Source of the DNA: a virus
Direction: 5' to 3' (one strand)
IMG/VR virus record: IMGVR_UViG_3300025889_000073
Location: 107,729 to 171,728 of that record
Length of the DNA: 64,000 nucleotides
The notes below the pieces were generated by a model. That model was not told the origin of the DNA. It saw only the letters and a list, made by a program, of their open reading frames with translations, and did not search any database. Below, piece after piece: positions 36,951 through 44,459 of this stretch (position 1 is its first letter; every line of letters begins with the position of its first letter). Both the position numbers and the translations under genes were made by a program.

Positions 36951-38412
36951 TTTAATAATTTCTAAACAAGATGAAGCTTTCATCAAAATTAATTGTGATA
37001 AAGGCATAGGCCAAGAACTTTCGCAATACTTTACCTTTTTCGTTCCTGGTTATCAGTTTATGCCTGCCTATAAAAATAGGTTATGGGACGGAAAAATAAG
37101 ATTATTCGACCAAAGAACAAATACCACATATCACGGCTTAATTACCTACATACAAAAATTTTGTGAAGAACGTGATTATCAATTATTAGTAGACCCAGAA
37201 ATAGAATTAAAACAAGAATTTTCTGGCCTAGAAGCCACAAACTTCATCAAAAAACTAAAATTACCACATGAGGTTCGTGAATATCAATTTAAAGCTTTCT
37301 TACAAGCAGTCAGAAACAAAAGACTTTTATTATTATCACCAACCGCTTCAGGTAAGTCTCTTATATTATATCTTATAGTGAGATATTTACAATCATCTAA
37401 ATTTCAAAAAGGTCTATTAATTGTTCCTACAACTTCGCTTGTTGAACAGATGTATAAAGATTTCGAGAGTTACGGTTATCAATCCGATAAATTTTGTCAC
37501 CGCCAATACTCAGGCAAAGAAAAACACACAAACAAGTTTCTTACCATCACAACATGGCAATCAATTTATAAAAACCCTAAGGAATATTTTGAACAGTTTA
37601 ACTTTGTTCTTGGTGATGAAGCACACCAGTTTAAAGCTAAATCGTTGACAACCATTCTTTCAGGTTGCACAAATGCGAAATATAGAATAGGTTGTACAGG
37701 TACATTAGATGGTACACAAACACATCGATTGGTACTAGAAGGTTTATTTGGTGCAGTCTATAAGGCAACAACAACATCGGAACTAATAGAAAACAAACAG
37801 TTGGCCGATTTTAATATTAAGTGCTTGATACTTAAATATAATGATGGAATATGTAAGATGGTTAAAAACTGGAAGTATCAGGAAGAAATAGACTACATAG
37901 TAAAGAATAAAGAAAGAAATGATTTTATAAAAAATTTAGTCTTGTCACTTAAAGGCAATACACTTATTCTATTTCAATTTGTAGAAAAACATGGCAAAGA
38001 CTTACACGCACTCATCAAAGAACACGCCGGTAAAAGACACGTTTTCTTTGTCTTTGGAGGAACAGATGTTGAAGTTAGGGAGTCGGTTCGTGCAATTACT
38101 GAAAAAGAACAAGACGCAATTATTGTGGCATCTTATGGCACTTTTAGTACTGGCGTTAACATTCGAAACTTACACAATATCGTCTTTGCCTCTCCTTCTA
38201 AATCTAGGATTCGGAATTTGCAGTCCATTGGTAGGGGTTTACGGATAGGTGATAACAAAGAGAAAGCTACATTATTTGATATTGCAGATGACTTCCGTAT
38301 AGGCAAATATGTTAATTATACCTTGAAACATTTCATAGAACGTGTTAAAATATACGATGAAGAAAAGTTCAACTATAAATTTTACAACATAGAGTTAAAA
38401 AATGGAAACTAA
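36943..38412 (+). CDS. uvsW: UvsW DNA/RNA helicase
   Basis: A 489-residue superfamily 2 helicase (T4: 503) that unwinds R-loops and branched DNA during recombination-dependent replication. The N-terminal domain (GYQFMPAYKNRLWDGKIRLF) matches T4 UvsW. Walker A is SPTASGKSL near residue 135 and the DExH box is GDEAHQF near residue 225. Motif VI is QSIGRGLR near residue 425. No ATG is available: I chose GTG at 36943 because it aligns with the T4 N-terminus; GTG at 36910 would add 11 residues. Expression is probably coupled to uvsY. Confidence 0.9.
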   Translation: MFDLIISKQDEAFIKINCDKGIGQELSQYFTFFVPGYQFMPAYKNRLWDGKIRLFDQRTNTTYHGLITYIQKFCEERDYQLLVDPEIELKQEFSGLEATNFIKKLKLPHEVREYQFKAFLQAVRNKRLLLLSPTASGKSLILYLIVRYLQSSKFQKGLLIVPTTSLVEQMYKDFESYGYQSDKFCHRQYSGKEKHTNKFLTITTWQSIYKNPKEYFEQFNFVLGDEAHQFKAKSLTTILSGCTNAKYRIGCTGTLDGTQTHRLVLEGLFGAVYKATTTSELIENKQLADFNIKCLILKYNDGICKMVKNWKYQEEIDYIVKNKERNDFIKNLVLSLKGNTLILFQFVEKHGKDLHALIKEHAGKRHVFFVFGGTDVEVRESVRAITEKEQDAIIVASYGTFSTGVNIRNLHNIVFASPSKSRIRNLQSIGRGLRIGDNKEKATLFDIADDFRIGKYVNYTLKHFIERVKIYDEEKFNYKFYNIELKNGN

Positions 38413-38812
38413 TACTAACATAAAAATTGTAAGACTACAAAGTGGTGAAGATATCATTGCAAATTATTTTGTTGATGATGAAAACGGTACAATTATGTTA
38501 GACAATCCTATGCACATTATTTTTAAAAGAAATAATAATGGCCAAACAGTTATGATGATGATGCCTTGGTTGCCAATTGAAATAATTAAACAAAATCATG
38601 CTATCATTGACATGGCAGATATATTAACAATAATCGACCCTAAAGAAAATTTAATCACACATTACGGTAATACTGTAATAGAAATTATGGAAAAAATGTC
38701 AACAAAAGAAATGGAAGAAGAACTAGATGATGAAGATTACGATGATGAAAAACTCGACTTAGAAAACCTTATGGAAATAATGTATCAGAAAAGGAAATCT
38801 AATCTACATTAA
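38402..38812 (+). CDS. Sm-like candidate protein, paralogue of 56069 gene
   Basis: A 136-residue protein. Residues 1-90 form five beta-rich segments (IKIVRLQSGEDIIANYFVDD, GTIMLDNPMHIIFKR, MMMPWLPIEI, DILTIIDPKENL), like an LSm/Sm barrel; the C-terminal 45 residues are acidic and helical. The same scheme appears in the 102-residue protein at 56069 (IKLITFKTNQTILAEVV ... GIMVKTPVQVV ... FMPFLEYSEE ... DVLTINTP). The Sm-like fold is an inference from pattern. It overlaps the uvsW stop region and precedes gp55. Confidence 0.55.
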   Translation: METNTNIKIVRLQSGEDIIANYFVDDENGTIMLDNPMHIIFKRNNNGQTVMMMMPWLPIEIIKQNHAIIDMADILTIIDPKENLITHYGNTVIEIMEKMSTKEMEEELDDEDYDDEKLDLENLMEIMYQKRKSNLH

Positions 38813-38890
38813 ATTTTTTATTTTCAAATGGGACACCGAGACTGTAACATCTTGTCAAGCCCTTTGTCAACACTTAAACAGGTAATAATT

Positions 38891-39424
38891 ATGGCTAAAT
38901 CAAATCATTATATCAACAATGCAGATTTTTTGACTGCTCTTATAGAGTATAAAAAGGCCTGTAAACAGGCAGAAAAAGATAGTTTGGAGGAACCAAATAT
39001 TCCGAATTATATCGGTGAATGTTTTTATAAAATTGCAGAACACCTTTCCCGTAAACCAAATTTTGTTTCTTATTCTTTCCGAGATGAAATGATTTCAGAC
39101 GGTATAGAAAATTGTCTAATGTACTTCCGTAATTTTAACCCGGATAAAAGTAAAAATCCATTTGCTTATTTTACTCAAATCATATATTATGCTTTTCTCC
39201 GCAGAATTATGAAAGAGAAGAAACAACTCTATGTGAAATACAAGGCAACAGAACAATACGGCATCATTGATGAATTTGAAATGTTTGAAGATGCTGAAGG
39301 TAATATTAGGCAATTCGAACTATATGAAAACATTTCGGAATTTATACAAAACTTTGAGGAAAATAAACGCAAGAAAAAAGAAGGTAAGGTAAAAGGTATT
39401 GAAAAATTTATTGGAGATATTTAA
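38891..39424 (+). CDS. 55: Late transcription sigma factor gp55
   Basis: A 177-residue late sigma factor (T4: 185). It directs host RNA polymerase to TATAAATA late promoters. The region ISDGIENCLMYFRNFNPDKSKNPFAYFTQIIYYAFLRRI (in part; about residues 72-110) is the sigma region 2 of gp55. I prefer the ATG at 38891, which has an ACAGGTAAT leader and matches the usual length; an in-frame ATG at 38828 adds 21 residues with no match. The presence of gp55 agrees with the late boxes seen near the structural genes. Confidence 0.9.
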   Translation: MAKSNHYINNADFLTALIEYKKACKQAEKDSLEEPNIPNYIGECFYKIAEHLSRKPNFVSYSFRDEMISDGIENCLMYFRNFNPDKSKNPFAYFTQIIYYAFLRRIMKEKKQLYVKYKATEQYGIIDEFEMFEDAEGNIRQFELYENISEFIQNFEENKRKKKEGKVKGIEKFIGDI

Positions 39425-39425
39425 T

Positions 39426-39602
39426 ATGCAAAAACAAAAAATTGAACATCACATTGAACGACTGAAAGAAAAACACAAAGACTTAGAGTTGGATTTAATG
39501 GAAGCTCACGCACAATGGAACGATACTCTTGCCGCACAAATTAAAAAAGAAAAGTTAAAATTAAAAGACGAAATTGAAAAACTTAAAACACAGATATCAT
39601 GA
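39426..39602 (+). CDS. DUF465/YdcH-like small protein
   Basis: A 58-residue helical protein. IEHHIERLKEKHKDLELDLMEAH followed by IKKEKLKLKDEIEKLK (in part) is the DUF465 (YdcH) pattern, an antiparallel helical hairpin of unknown function common in proteobacteria and found in several T4-like aquatic phages. The start is one base after the gp55 stop and its stop overlaps the gp47 ATG, placing it in the gp55-47-46 operon. Confidence 0.7.
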   Translation: MQKQKIEHHIERLKEKHKDLELDLMEAHAQWNDTLAAQIKKEKLKLKDEIEKLKTQIS

Positions 39603-40672
39603 AAATATGTATACTTGGTGACACTCACTTCGGTGCTCGAGGGGATTCTTTAGACTTTCACAAATACTTCCAAAAATTTTACGATGATGTTTTGTTTCCT
39701 TATCTTTTGGAAAATAAAATTGATGTTGTCATGCAAATGGGAGATTTATTTGATAGGCGAAAGTTTGTCAACTTTAACTCACTTTATCTTTCCCGTAAAT
39801 ATTTCTTTGACAAACTACAAGAAAATAATATTCAATTGTATACTTTGGTCGGTAACCATGATGTTGCCTTTAAGAACACACTTGAGGTAAATTCACCATC
39901 GTTATTGTTGAACGAATACAAGAATATTTTCCTTGTAGAACAATTTTGGACGGAAGATTTTGATGGTGTCAAAATTGATATTGTGCCTTGGATTTGTGAT
40001 GAAAATCAAAAAGAAATTTTCGATAAAATGAAGGCATCCAAATCTCAAATTTGTTTTGGGCATTTTGAGATTGCGGGTTTTGAGATGGACAAAGGCAATA
40101 TTTGTGACCATGGGCTTGACAAAAAGGCCTTGGACAAGTATGATGTCGTATTGTCTGGACATTTTCATCATAAATCAACTGATGGTAATATTACTTATGT
40201 TGGTACTCCTTATGAAATGACATGGGCAGACTATAATGACCCGAAAGGTTTTCATATTTTTGATACCGACACCAGAGAATTGGAGTTCATAAAAAACCCA
40301 TTCACAATGTTCAATAAAATATTGTATGATGACAATGCTTCGGATTTTGAACAATGGAAAAATTATAACTATGCTGATAAAAAGAACACTTACGTCAAAG
40401 TTGTAGTTATAAACAAACAGAATCCTTTCTTGTTTGATTTTGTTATTGATAATTTGTACAAGGCAGGAATTTCCGACTTATCTATTGTGGAAGATTTTAA
40501 TGACTTGTATCTGATTGATGACCAAGACATTGTTGACCAGGCAGAAGATACTATGACCATCTTGTCTAAGTATATTGATAACTTAACACTTGATGTTGAA
40601 CCTGATAAATTGAAAACTTTGATGAGAGAACTTTATGTTGAAGCACTTAATGTTTCAGAAGTGGCTGAATGA
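39599..40672 (+). CDS. 47: Recombination nuclease subunit gp47
   Basis: A 357-residue Mre11/SbcD-like metallophosphoesterase (T4: 339). With gp46 it resects DNA ends to load UvsX. Phosphodiesterase motifs appear in order: GDTHFGARGD near residue 6, GDLFDRRKFV near 46, GNHD near 82, CFGHFEIAG near 148 and LSGHFHHKST near 185. The stop overlaps the gp46 start by ATGA, as usual for this pair. Confidence 0.95.
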   Translation: MKICILGDTHFGARGDSLDFHKYFQKFYDDVLFPYLLENKIDVVMQMGDLFDRRKFVNFNSLYLSRKYFFDKLQENNIQLYTLVGNHDVAFKNTLEVNSPSLLLNEYKNIFLVEQFWTEDFDGVKIDIVPWICDENQKEIFDKMKASKSQICFGHFEIAGFEMDKGNICDHGLDKKALDKYDVVLSGHFHHKSTDGNITYVGTPYEMTWADYNDPKGFHIFDTDTRELEFIKNPFTMFNKILYDDNASDFEQWKNYNYADKKNTYVKVVVINKQNPFLFDFVIDNLYKAGISDLSIVEDFNDLYLIDDQDIVDQAEDTMTILSKYIDNLTLDVEPDKLKTLMRELYVEALNVSEVAE

Positions 40673-42381
40673 TTTTATTTGAAAATATACGATGGAAAAA
40701 TTTATTAAGTACCGGTAATTATTTCACAGAGATTTCTCTGTCTAATAATGCAAACACTTTAATCGTAGGTGAAAATGGTTCTGGAAAAAGCACGATGCTT
40801 GATGCATTGTGTTTTGCTTTGTTTGGCAAACCATTTCGTGATATTAATAAACCACAGTTACTAAATTCCATCAATGGAAAAGATTGTGTTGTTGAAGTTA
40901 AGTTCAAAATTGGCAACAACAACTATAATATCATTCGAGGTATCAAACCTAACATATTTGAAATATACTGCAATGGTGATTTACTAAATCAAGATGCTGC
41001 ATCCAGAGACTACCAGGAACACTTGGAGAAGTTCATCCTTAAAATGAACTACAAATCTTTCACTCAGATAGTTATTCTTGGTTCGGCATCTTTTACACCC
41101 TTTATGCAATTGAAGGCAGCTGACCGTAGGGAAATTATTGAAGACCTTCTTGATATACAAATCTTTTCTACAATGAATGGCTTGGTTAAAGAACGATTAT
41201 CAAATAATAAAGACTTAACAACTACCAAAAAACATGAGATAGATTTAACTCAACAGAAATATGATATGCAGAAAAAGCATATTGATAATCTGAAACAAAA
41301 CAATGATGATAAGGTGAATCAATATGTTGTTGAAATAGACAACAATAATGCCATAGTTAATTCTTTGTTGTCCAATGTTGCAATACTTACGACACAAACA
41401 GAAGAACTACAGAAAATTGTAAGTAATAAAATTGACACCGAAAACAAGGTCAAAAAAATTACAAAGTTTGAATCTCAAATAGAAAGTAACCTATCCAAGT
41501 TTAGAAAAGATATTGGGTTTTTTCAAACACATGATAATTGTCCAACTTGCCGGCAGGCCATCGAAGAAGGTTTTAAAGAAGAAGAACTAAACAATTTGAA
41601 CAATAAAGTTTCTGAATGTGAACATGGTTTATCTGAACTTGAAAAGAAACTGTTGGTAGAACAAAACAAATTAAATGACATATCAGAAAAACAAAAAGAA
41701 CTCAATCAGAAACAAGTAGAAATTGCCACTATTAATACTACAATCACCGAAACAAATAAGATGATTGCTAGGTTGAATAGGTTGGTTGAAGAACTTAAAG
41801 ACACAAAGCAATTTACCGATAAAGAAGAACAAGAATTAAACATCATTAATGATACATTAAATGACTTAAAGCAACATTTACGCACTCTTATAGATGAAAA
41901 AACATATTATGAAGTCGCATCAACATTGTTGCGTGATAATGGTATTAAAACAAAGATTGTCAAACAGTATTTACCTGTTATCAATAAATTAGTCAACAAG
42001 TATTTGGCTTCTTTGGACTTTTTTGTAAACTTCAACCTTGATGAATCATTTAAAGAAACGATTAAATCTAGACATAGAGACGAGTTTAGTTATCATAATT
42101 TTTCTGAAGGTGAAAAACAACGCATTGATATGGCATTGATGTTAACTTGGCGGTCTATTGCAAAACTTAGAAATTCTGCCAACACAAATCTTTTAATACT
42201 TGATGAGACATTTGATTCTTCACTTGATACTAACGGCACGGAAGAATTGATGAAGATACTTCATATGTTAGAAGGTGTAAACCTGTTTGTCATTTCACAT
42301 AAAGGTGATATATTACAGGATAAATTTTTAAATGTTATTAGATTTTCAAAAGAAAAGAATTTTTCGAGGATAGTAAAATGA
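40669..42381 (+). CDS. 46: Recombination nuclease ATPase subunit gp46
   Basis: A 570-residue Rad50/SbcC-like ATPase (T4: 560). Walker A is GENGSGKSTML near residue 34. Two long coiled-coil arms flank a zinc hook CPTCRQ near residue 290. The ABC signature FSEGEKQRID is near 480 and Walker B LLILDETFDSSLD near 507. It partners gp47. Its C-terminus overlaps the peptide deformylase start by ATGA, so that accessory gene is in the same operon. Confidence 0.95.
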   Translation: MILFENIRWKNLLSTGNYFTEISLSNNANTLIVGENGSGKSTMLDALCFALFGKPFRDINKPQLLNSINGKDCVVEVKFKIGNNNYNIIRGIKPNIFEIYCNGDLLNQDAASRDYQEHLEKFILKMNYKSFTQIVILGSASFTPFMQLKAADRREIIEDLLDIQIFSTMNGLVKERLSNNKDLTTTKKHEIDLTQQKYDMQKKHIDNLKQNNDDKVNQYVVEIDNNNAIVNSLLSNVAILTTQTEELQKIVSNKIDTENKVKKITKFESQIESNLSKFRKDIGFFQTHDNCPTCRQAIEEGFKEEELNNLNNKVSECEHGLSELEKKLLVEQNKLNDISEKQKELNQKQVEIATINTTITETNKMIARLNRLVEELKDTKQFTDKEEQELNIINDTLNDLKQHLRTLIDEKTYYEVASTLLRDNGIKTKIVKQYLPVINKLVNKYLASLDFFVNFNLDESFKETIKSRHRDEFSYHNFSEGEKQRIDMALMLTWRSIAKLRNSANTNLLILDETFDSSLDTNGTEELMKILHMLEGVNLFVISHKGDILQDKFLNVIRFSKEKNFSRIVK

Positions 42382-42959
42382 GTGATATATTAACAATTGA
42401 TACTTCAAAAGATTTGTATACTAATTCTAAACCATTAGAACCTTTGCCTCTGTTTGATGATAATCATCCTTATCTATCTAAAGTTATGCCTGATTACGAT
42501 ACTACGGCACTACCTAATACGAAAATGACAAACTTGGTACAACAATTGAAGATGACTATGAAACGATATGGCGGCATAGGGTTATCTGCCAATCAATGTG
42601 GTGTTATTGAAAGAATCTTTGTAATTGGCCATGAAGATTTCTCTTTGACTTGTATTAACCCAAAAGTTGTTGAACTTTCGGAAGACTTGGCAAGTCAGAG
42701 TGAAGGTTGCCTCAGCTACCCAGGTTTATATCTTAAAATAAAAAGACCGTCTTGGATTGTAGGTGAATTTACCACAGAAGAAGGCAAGACTGAACGTATG
42801 AGAATGGAAGGTGTAACTGCTAGATGTTTCCTACATGAACTGGACCACATGGACGGTAAAAAGTTTGTTGAACTTGTTGGTCCTGCAACACTAATGACGG
42901 CTAAAAGAAAACAAGAAAAGATGATGAAGAAATTTGTTAGAAAGCAAAAGAAAAAATAA
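42378..42959 (+). CDS. def: Peptide deformylase
   Basis: A 193-residue phage peptide deformylase, which removes the formyl group from nascent N-terminal methionine. All three family motifs are intact: GGIGLSANQCG near residue 65, EGCLSYPG near residue 108 and HELDHMDG near residue 153, giving the Cys/His/His metal site. A Lys-rich C-terminal tail (KRKQEKMMKKFVRKQKKK) follows. Phage-encoded versions are known in marine T4-like phages. It overlaps gp46 by ATGA and its TAA overlaps the next ATG. Confidence 0.93.
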   Translation: MSDILTIDTSKDLYTNSKPLEPLPLFDDNHPYLSKVMPDYDTTALPNTKMTNLVQQLKMTMKRYGGIGLSANQCGVIERIFVIGHEDFSLTCINPKVVELSEDLASQSEGCLSYPGLYLKIKRPSWIVGEFTTEEGKTERMRMEGVTARCFLHELDHMDGKKFVELVGPATLMTAKRKQEKMMKKFVRKQKKK

Positions 42960-44233
42960 TGTCATATTCATTCGACCCTAAAGACGATGTAGAAACACAA
43001 TGGCAGAAATGGCAAGATTCCGGCCTTGAGTTTGAAAACATTGATACTGATAAACTTCGTGAGAAAACTATTGAAGAACTCACTTATGTTTCTCAAATGG
43101 ATGTCCGTGAATACACACTATTCCAAAAGTGGTGTGAAGTACAAGACAAATACCCTTCTGTTGTTGTAAATGATTTGTGGGAAGGTGAAAGACTTGTACT
43201 GAAAGATGAAAGTCAACGGCGTGATATTGAAGAAGTGAAAACTAATATTTGGATGCCACAAGACCCAGAAGAATATTTGGCATTAGAACCTGAACTGGTC
43301 TATGCCAACAAACAAGATGATTTGCCTGAATTGTGGAACTGTATTCGTACATTCTCATCCACAATGAAGAACAATGCCAATATTGGGCGTAATCTAAACT
43401 TTATTGTAAAAGATAAAATTACAAAGAAGTATCTTGGTGTTATTTGTATTTCATCTGATTTCTTAGACTTAACACCGAGAGACAAGTACATTGGTTGGGA
43501 CAGAGAACTCAAAACCAAGAAGATGATTAATCATAGTGCCATTGGTTCTACAATTGTGCCTTTGCAACCACTTGGTTTTAATTATGTTGGTGGTAAGTTA
43601 CTTGCTCTATTGTGTCTATCTGATGACGTACAAGAAAAGTGGAAAGAATTGTATGGTGATATACTTGCAGCTGTCACCACAACATCTCTTTATGGTAAGA
43701 CCAAGGCTGGTGGGTTATCACAATACGATAACTTAGATTATTGGCAGTCTATGGGTTTCACAGCAGGTTCTGTCTCATTCGAACCACTAAAAGAAACACG
43801 ATACATGATTCGGGAATGGCTGAAAACAAATCACACTAGAAAATACTTTGATTGGTATGTTGCAAAGAAACCATCAGGTCAACCACATAAGCGTGACCAT
43901 AAGAATCGTTCACTTCAATTTGTTTACTCTCAATTAAATATACCAAAAGAATTAATCAAATCAGAACACGCTCGGGGAATTTATTGGTCGCCACTTTATG
44001 CAGAAACCTGTGAGTTTCTCCGAGGCGAACATGATGGCAAAAATATGAAAAAGTGTTTTGAATCTAGTGTAAATGACCTAAGTAATATATGGAAACAGAA
44101 GCACGCCAAGCCAAGAATCAAACAATTGGTTAAAAAAGGCAGAGTTTCACATGAAACCTTGTTCTACGACAATTTGGCAATTATGAATTGGGAACAGGTG
44201 AAAGAACAATATTTGCCACAAGTCGGCCGATAA
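42959..44233 (+). CDS. Conserved phage protein, paralogue of 63308 gene
   Basis: A 424-residue protein. Its core (about residues 140-270) has NFIVKDKITKKYLGVICISS, VPLQPLGFNYVGGKLLALLC, and TTTSLYGKTKAGGLSQYDNL. The truncated protein at 63308 repeats this scheme (VPAQPFGFNYLGGKLLAAIC; TTSLYGSSKAVSQYD), so they are paralogues. The layout recalls GNAT-like DUF4338 proteins, but this is inference from pattern. An N-terminal acidic helical region and a basic C-terminal third frame it. Function unknown. It starts at the last base of the deformylase stop. Confidence 0.6.
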   Translation: MSYSFDPKDDVETQWQKWQDSGLEFENIDTDKLREKTIEELTYVSQMDVREYTLFQKWCEVQDKYPSVVVNDLWEGERLVLKDESQRRDIEEVKTNIWMPQDPEEYLALEPELVYANKQDDLPELWNCIRTFSSTMKNNANIGRNLNFIVKDKITKKYLGVICISSDFLDLTPRDKYIGWDRELKTKKMINHSAIGSTIVPLQPLGFNYVGGKLLALLCLSDDVQEKWKELYGDILAAVTTTSLYGKTKAGGLSQYDNLDYWQSMGFTAGSVSFEPLKETRYMIREWLKTNHTRKYFDWYVAKKPSGQPHKRDHKNRSLQFVYSQLNIPKELIKSEHARGIYWSPLYAETCEFLRGEHDGKNMKKCFESSVNDLSNIWKQKHAKPRIKQLVKKGRVSHETLFYDNLAIMNWEQVKEQYLPQVGR

Positions 44234-44235
44234 TT

Positions 44236-44244
44236 TGTTATAAT
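44236..44244 (+). promoter_or_regulatory. Extended -10 promoter for the tRNA gene
   Basis: TGTTATAAT is a perfect -10 (44239-44244) with TGn extension. TTGCCA at 44213 would be 20 bases away, too far for a normal -35. It lies 13 bases before the tRNA. Confidence 0.5.
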
Positions 44245-44256
44245 ATATCTTTAAAT

Positions 44257-44330
44257 GCGGATGTAGTTCAATGGTAGAACGGCAGCCTTCCAAGCTTCAT
44301 ATGTGGGTTCGATTCCCTCCATCCGCTCCA
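44257..44330 (+). tRNA. tRNA-Gly (anticodon UCC)
   Basis: A 74-base cloverleaf with encoded CCA: acceptor GCGGATG pairs with CATCCGC, D-arm GTTC/GAAC, anticodon loop CTTCCAA with anticodon TCC, T-loop TTCGATT. The anticodon stem has a C-U mismatch (28/42) and the T-stem a U-U mismatch (50/64). It reads GGA (and GGG) codons. These are abundant in the glycine-rich fibre genes, so it may support late protein synthesis; that link is inferred. Confidence 0.9.
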
Positions 44331-44363
44331 TTAATACTAAAGTATTAAAAGTGAGTACTCACT
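44331..44363. repeat. Two adjacent palindromes after the tRNA
   Basis: TTAATACT-AA-AGTATTAA (44331-44348) is a perfect inverted repeat; AGTGAGTACTCACT (44350-44363) is a perfect 14-base palindrome. They sit between the tRNA and the promoter of the VWA gene and could be operators, processing signals or a weak terminator. Confidence 0.7.
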
Positions 44364-44402
44364 AACTTATGTTGTTAAAATGCAACAAAAGTCAAAAAAC
44401 GC

Positions 44403-44431
44403 TTGACACCTCACTCAAAATGGATTATAAT
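44403..44431 (+). promoter_or_regulatory. Consensus sigma70 promoter for the VWA gene
   Basis: TTGACA (44403-44408), a 17-base spacer and TATAAT (44426-44431), all exact. It lies 29 bases upstream of the ATG at 44460. Confidence 0.9.
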
Positions 44432-44459
44432 ACCACCATAAATTGGTAAAGGATTTATT

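Noticed and set aside
38852-38880. TTGTCA-17-TAAACA upstream of gp55
   Set aside because: The -10 matches only half of the consensus, so I cannot distinguish it from chance.
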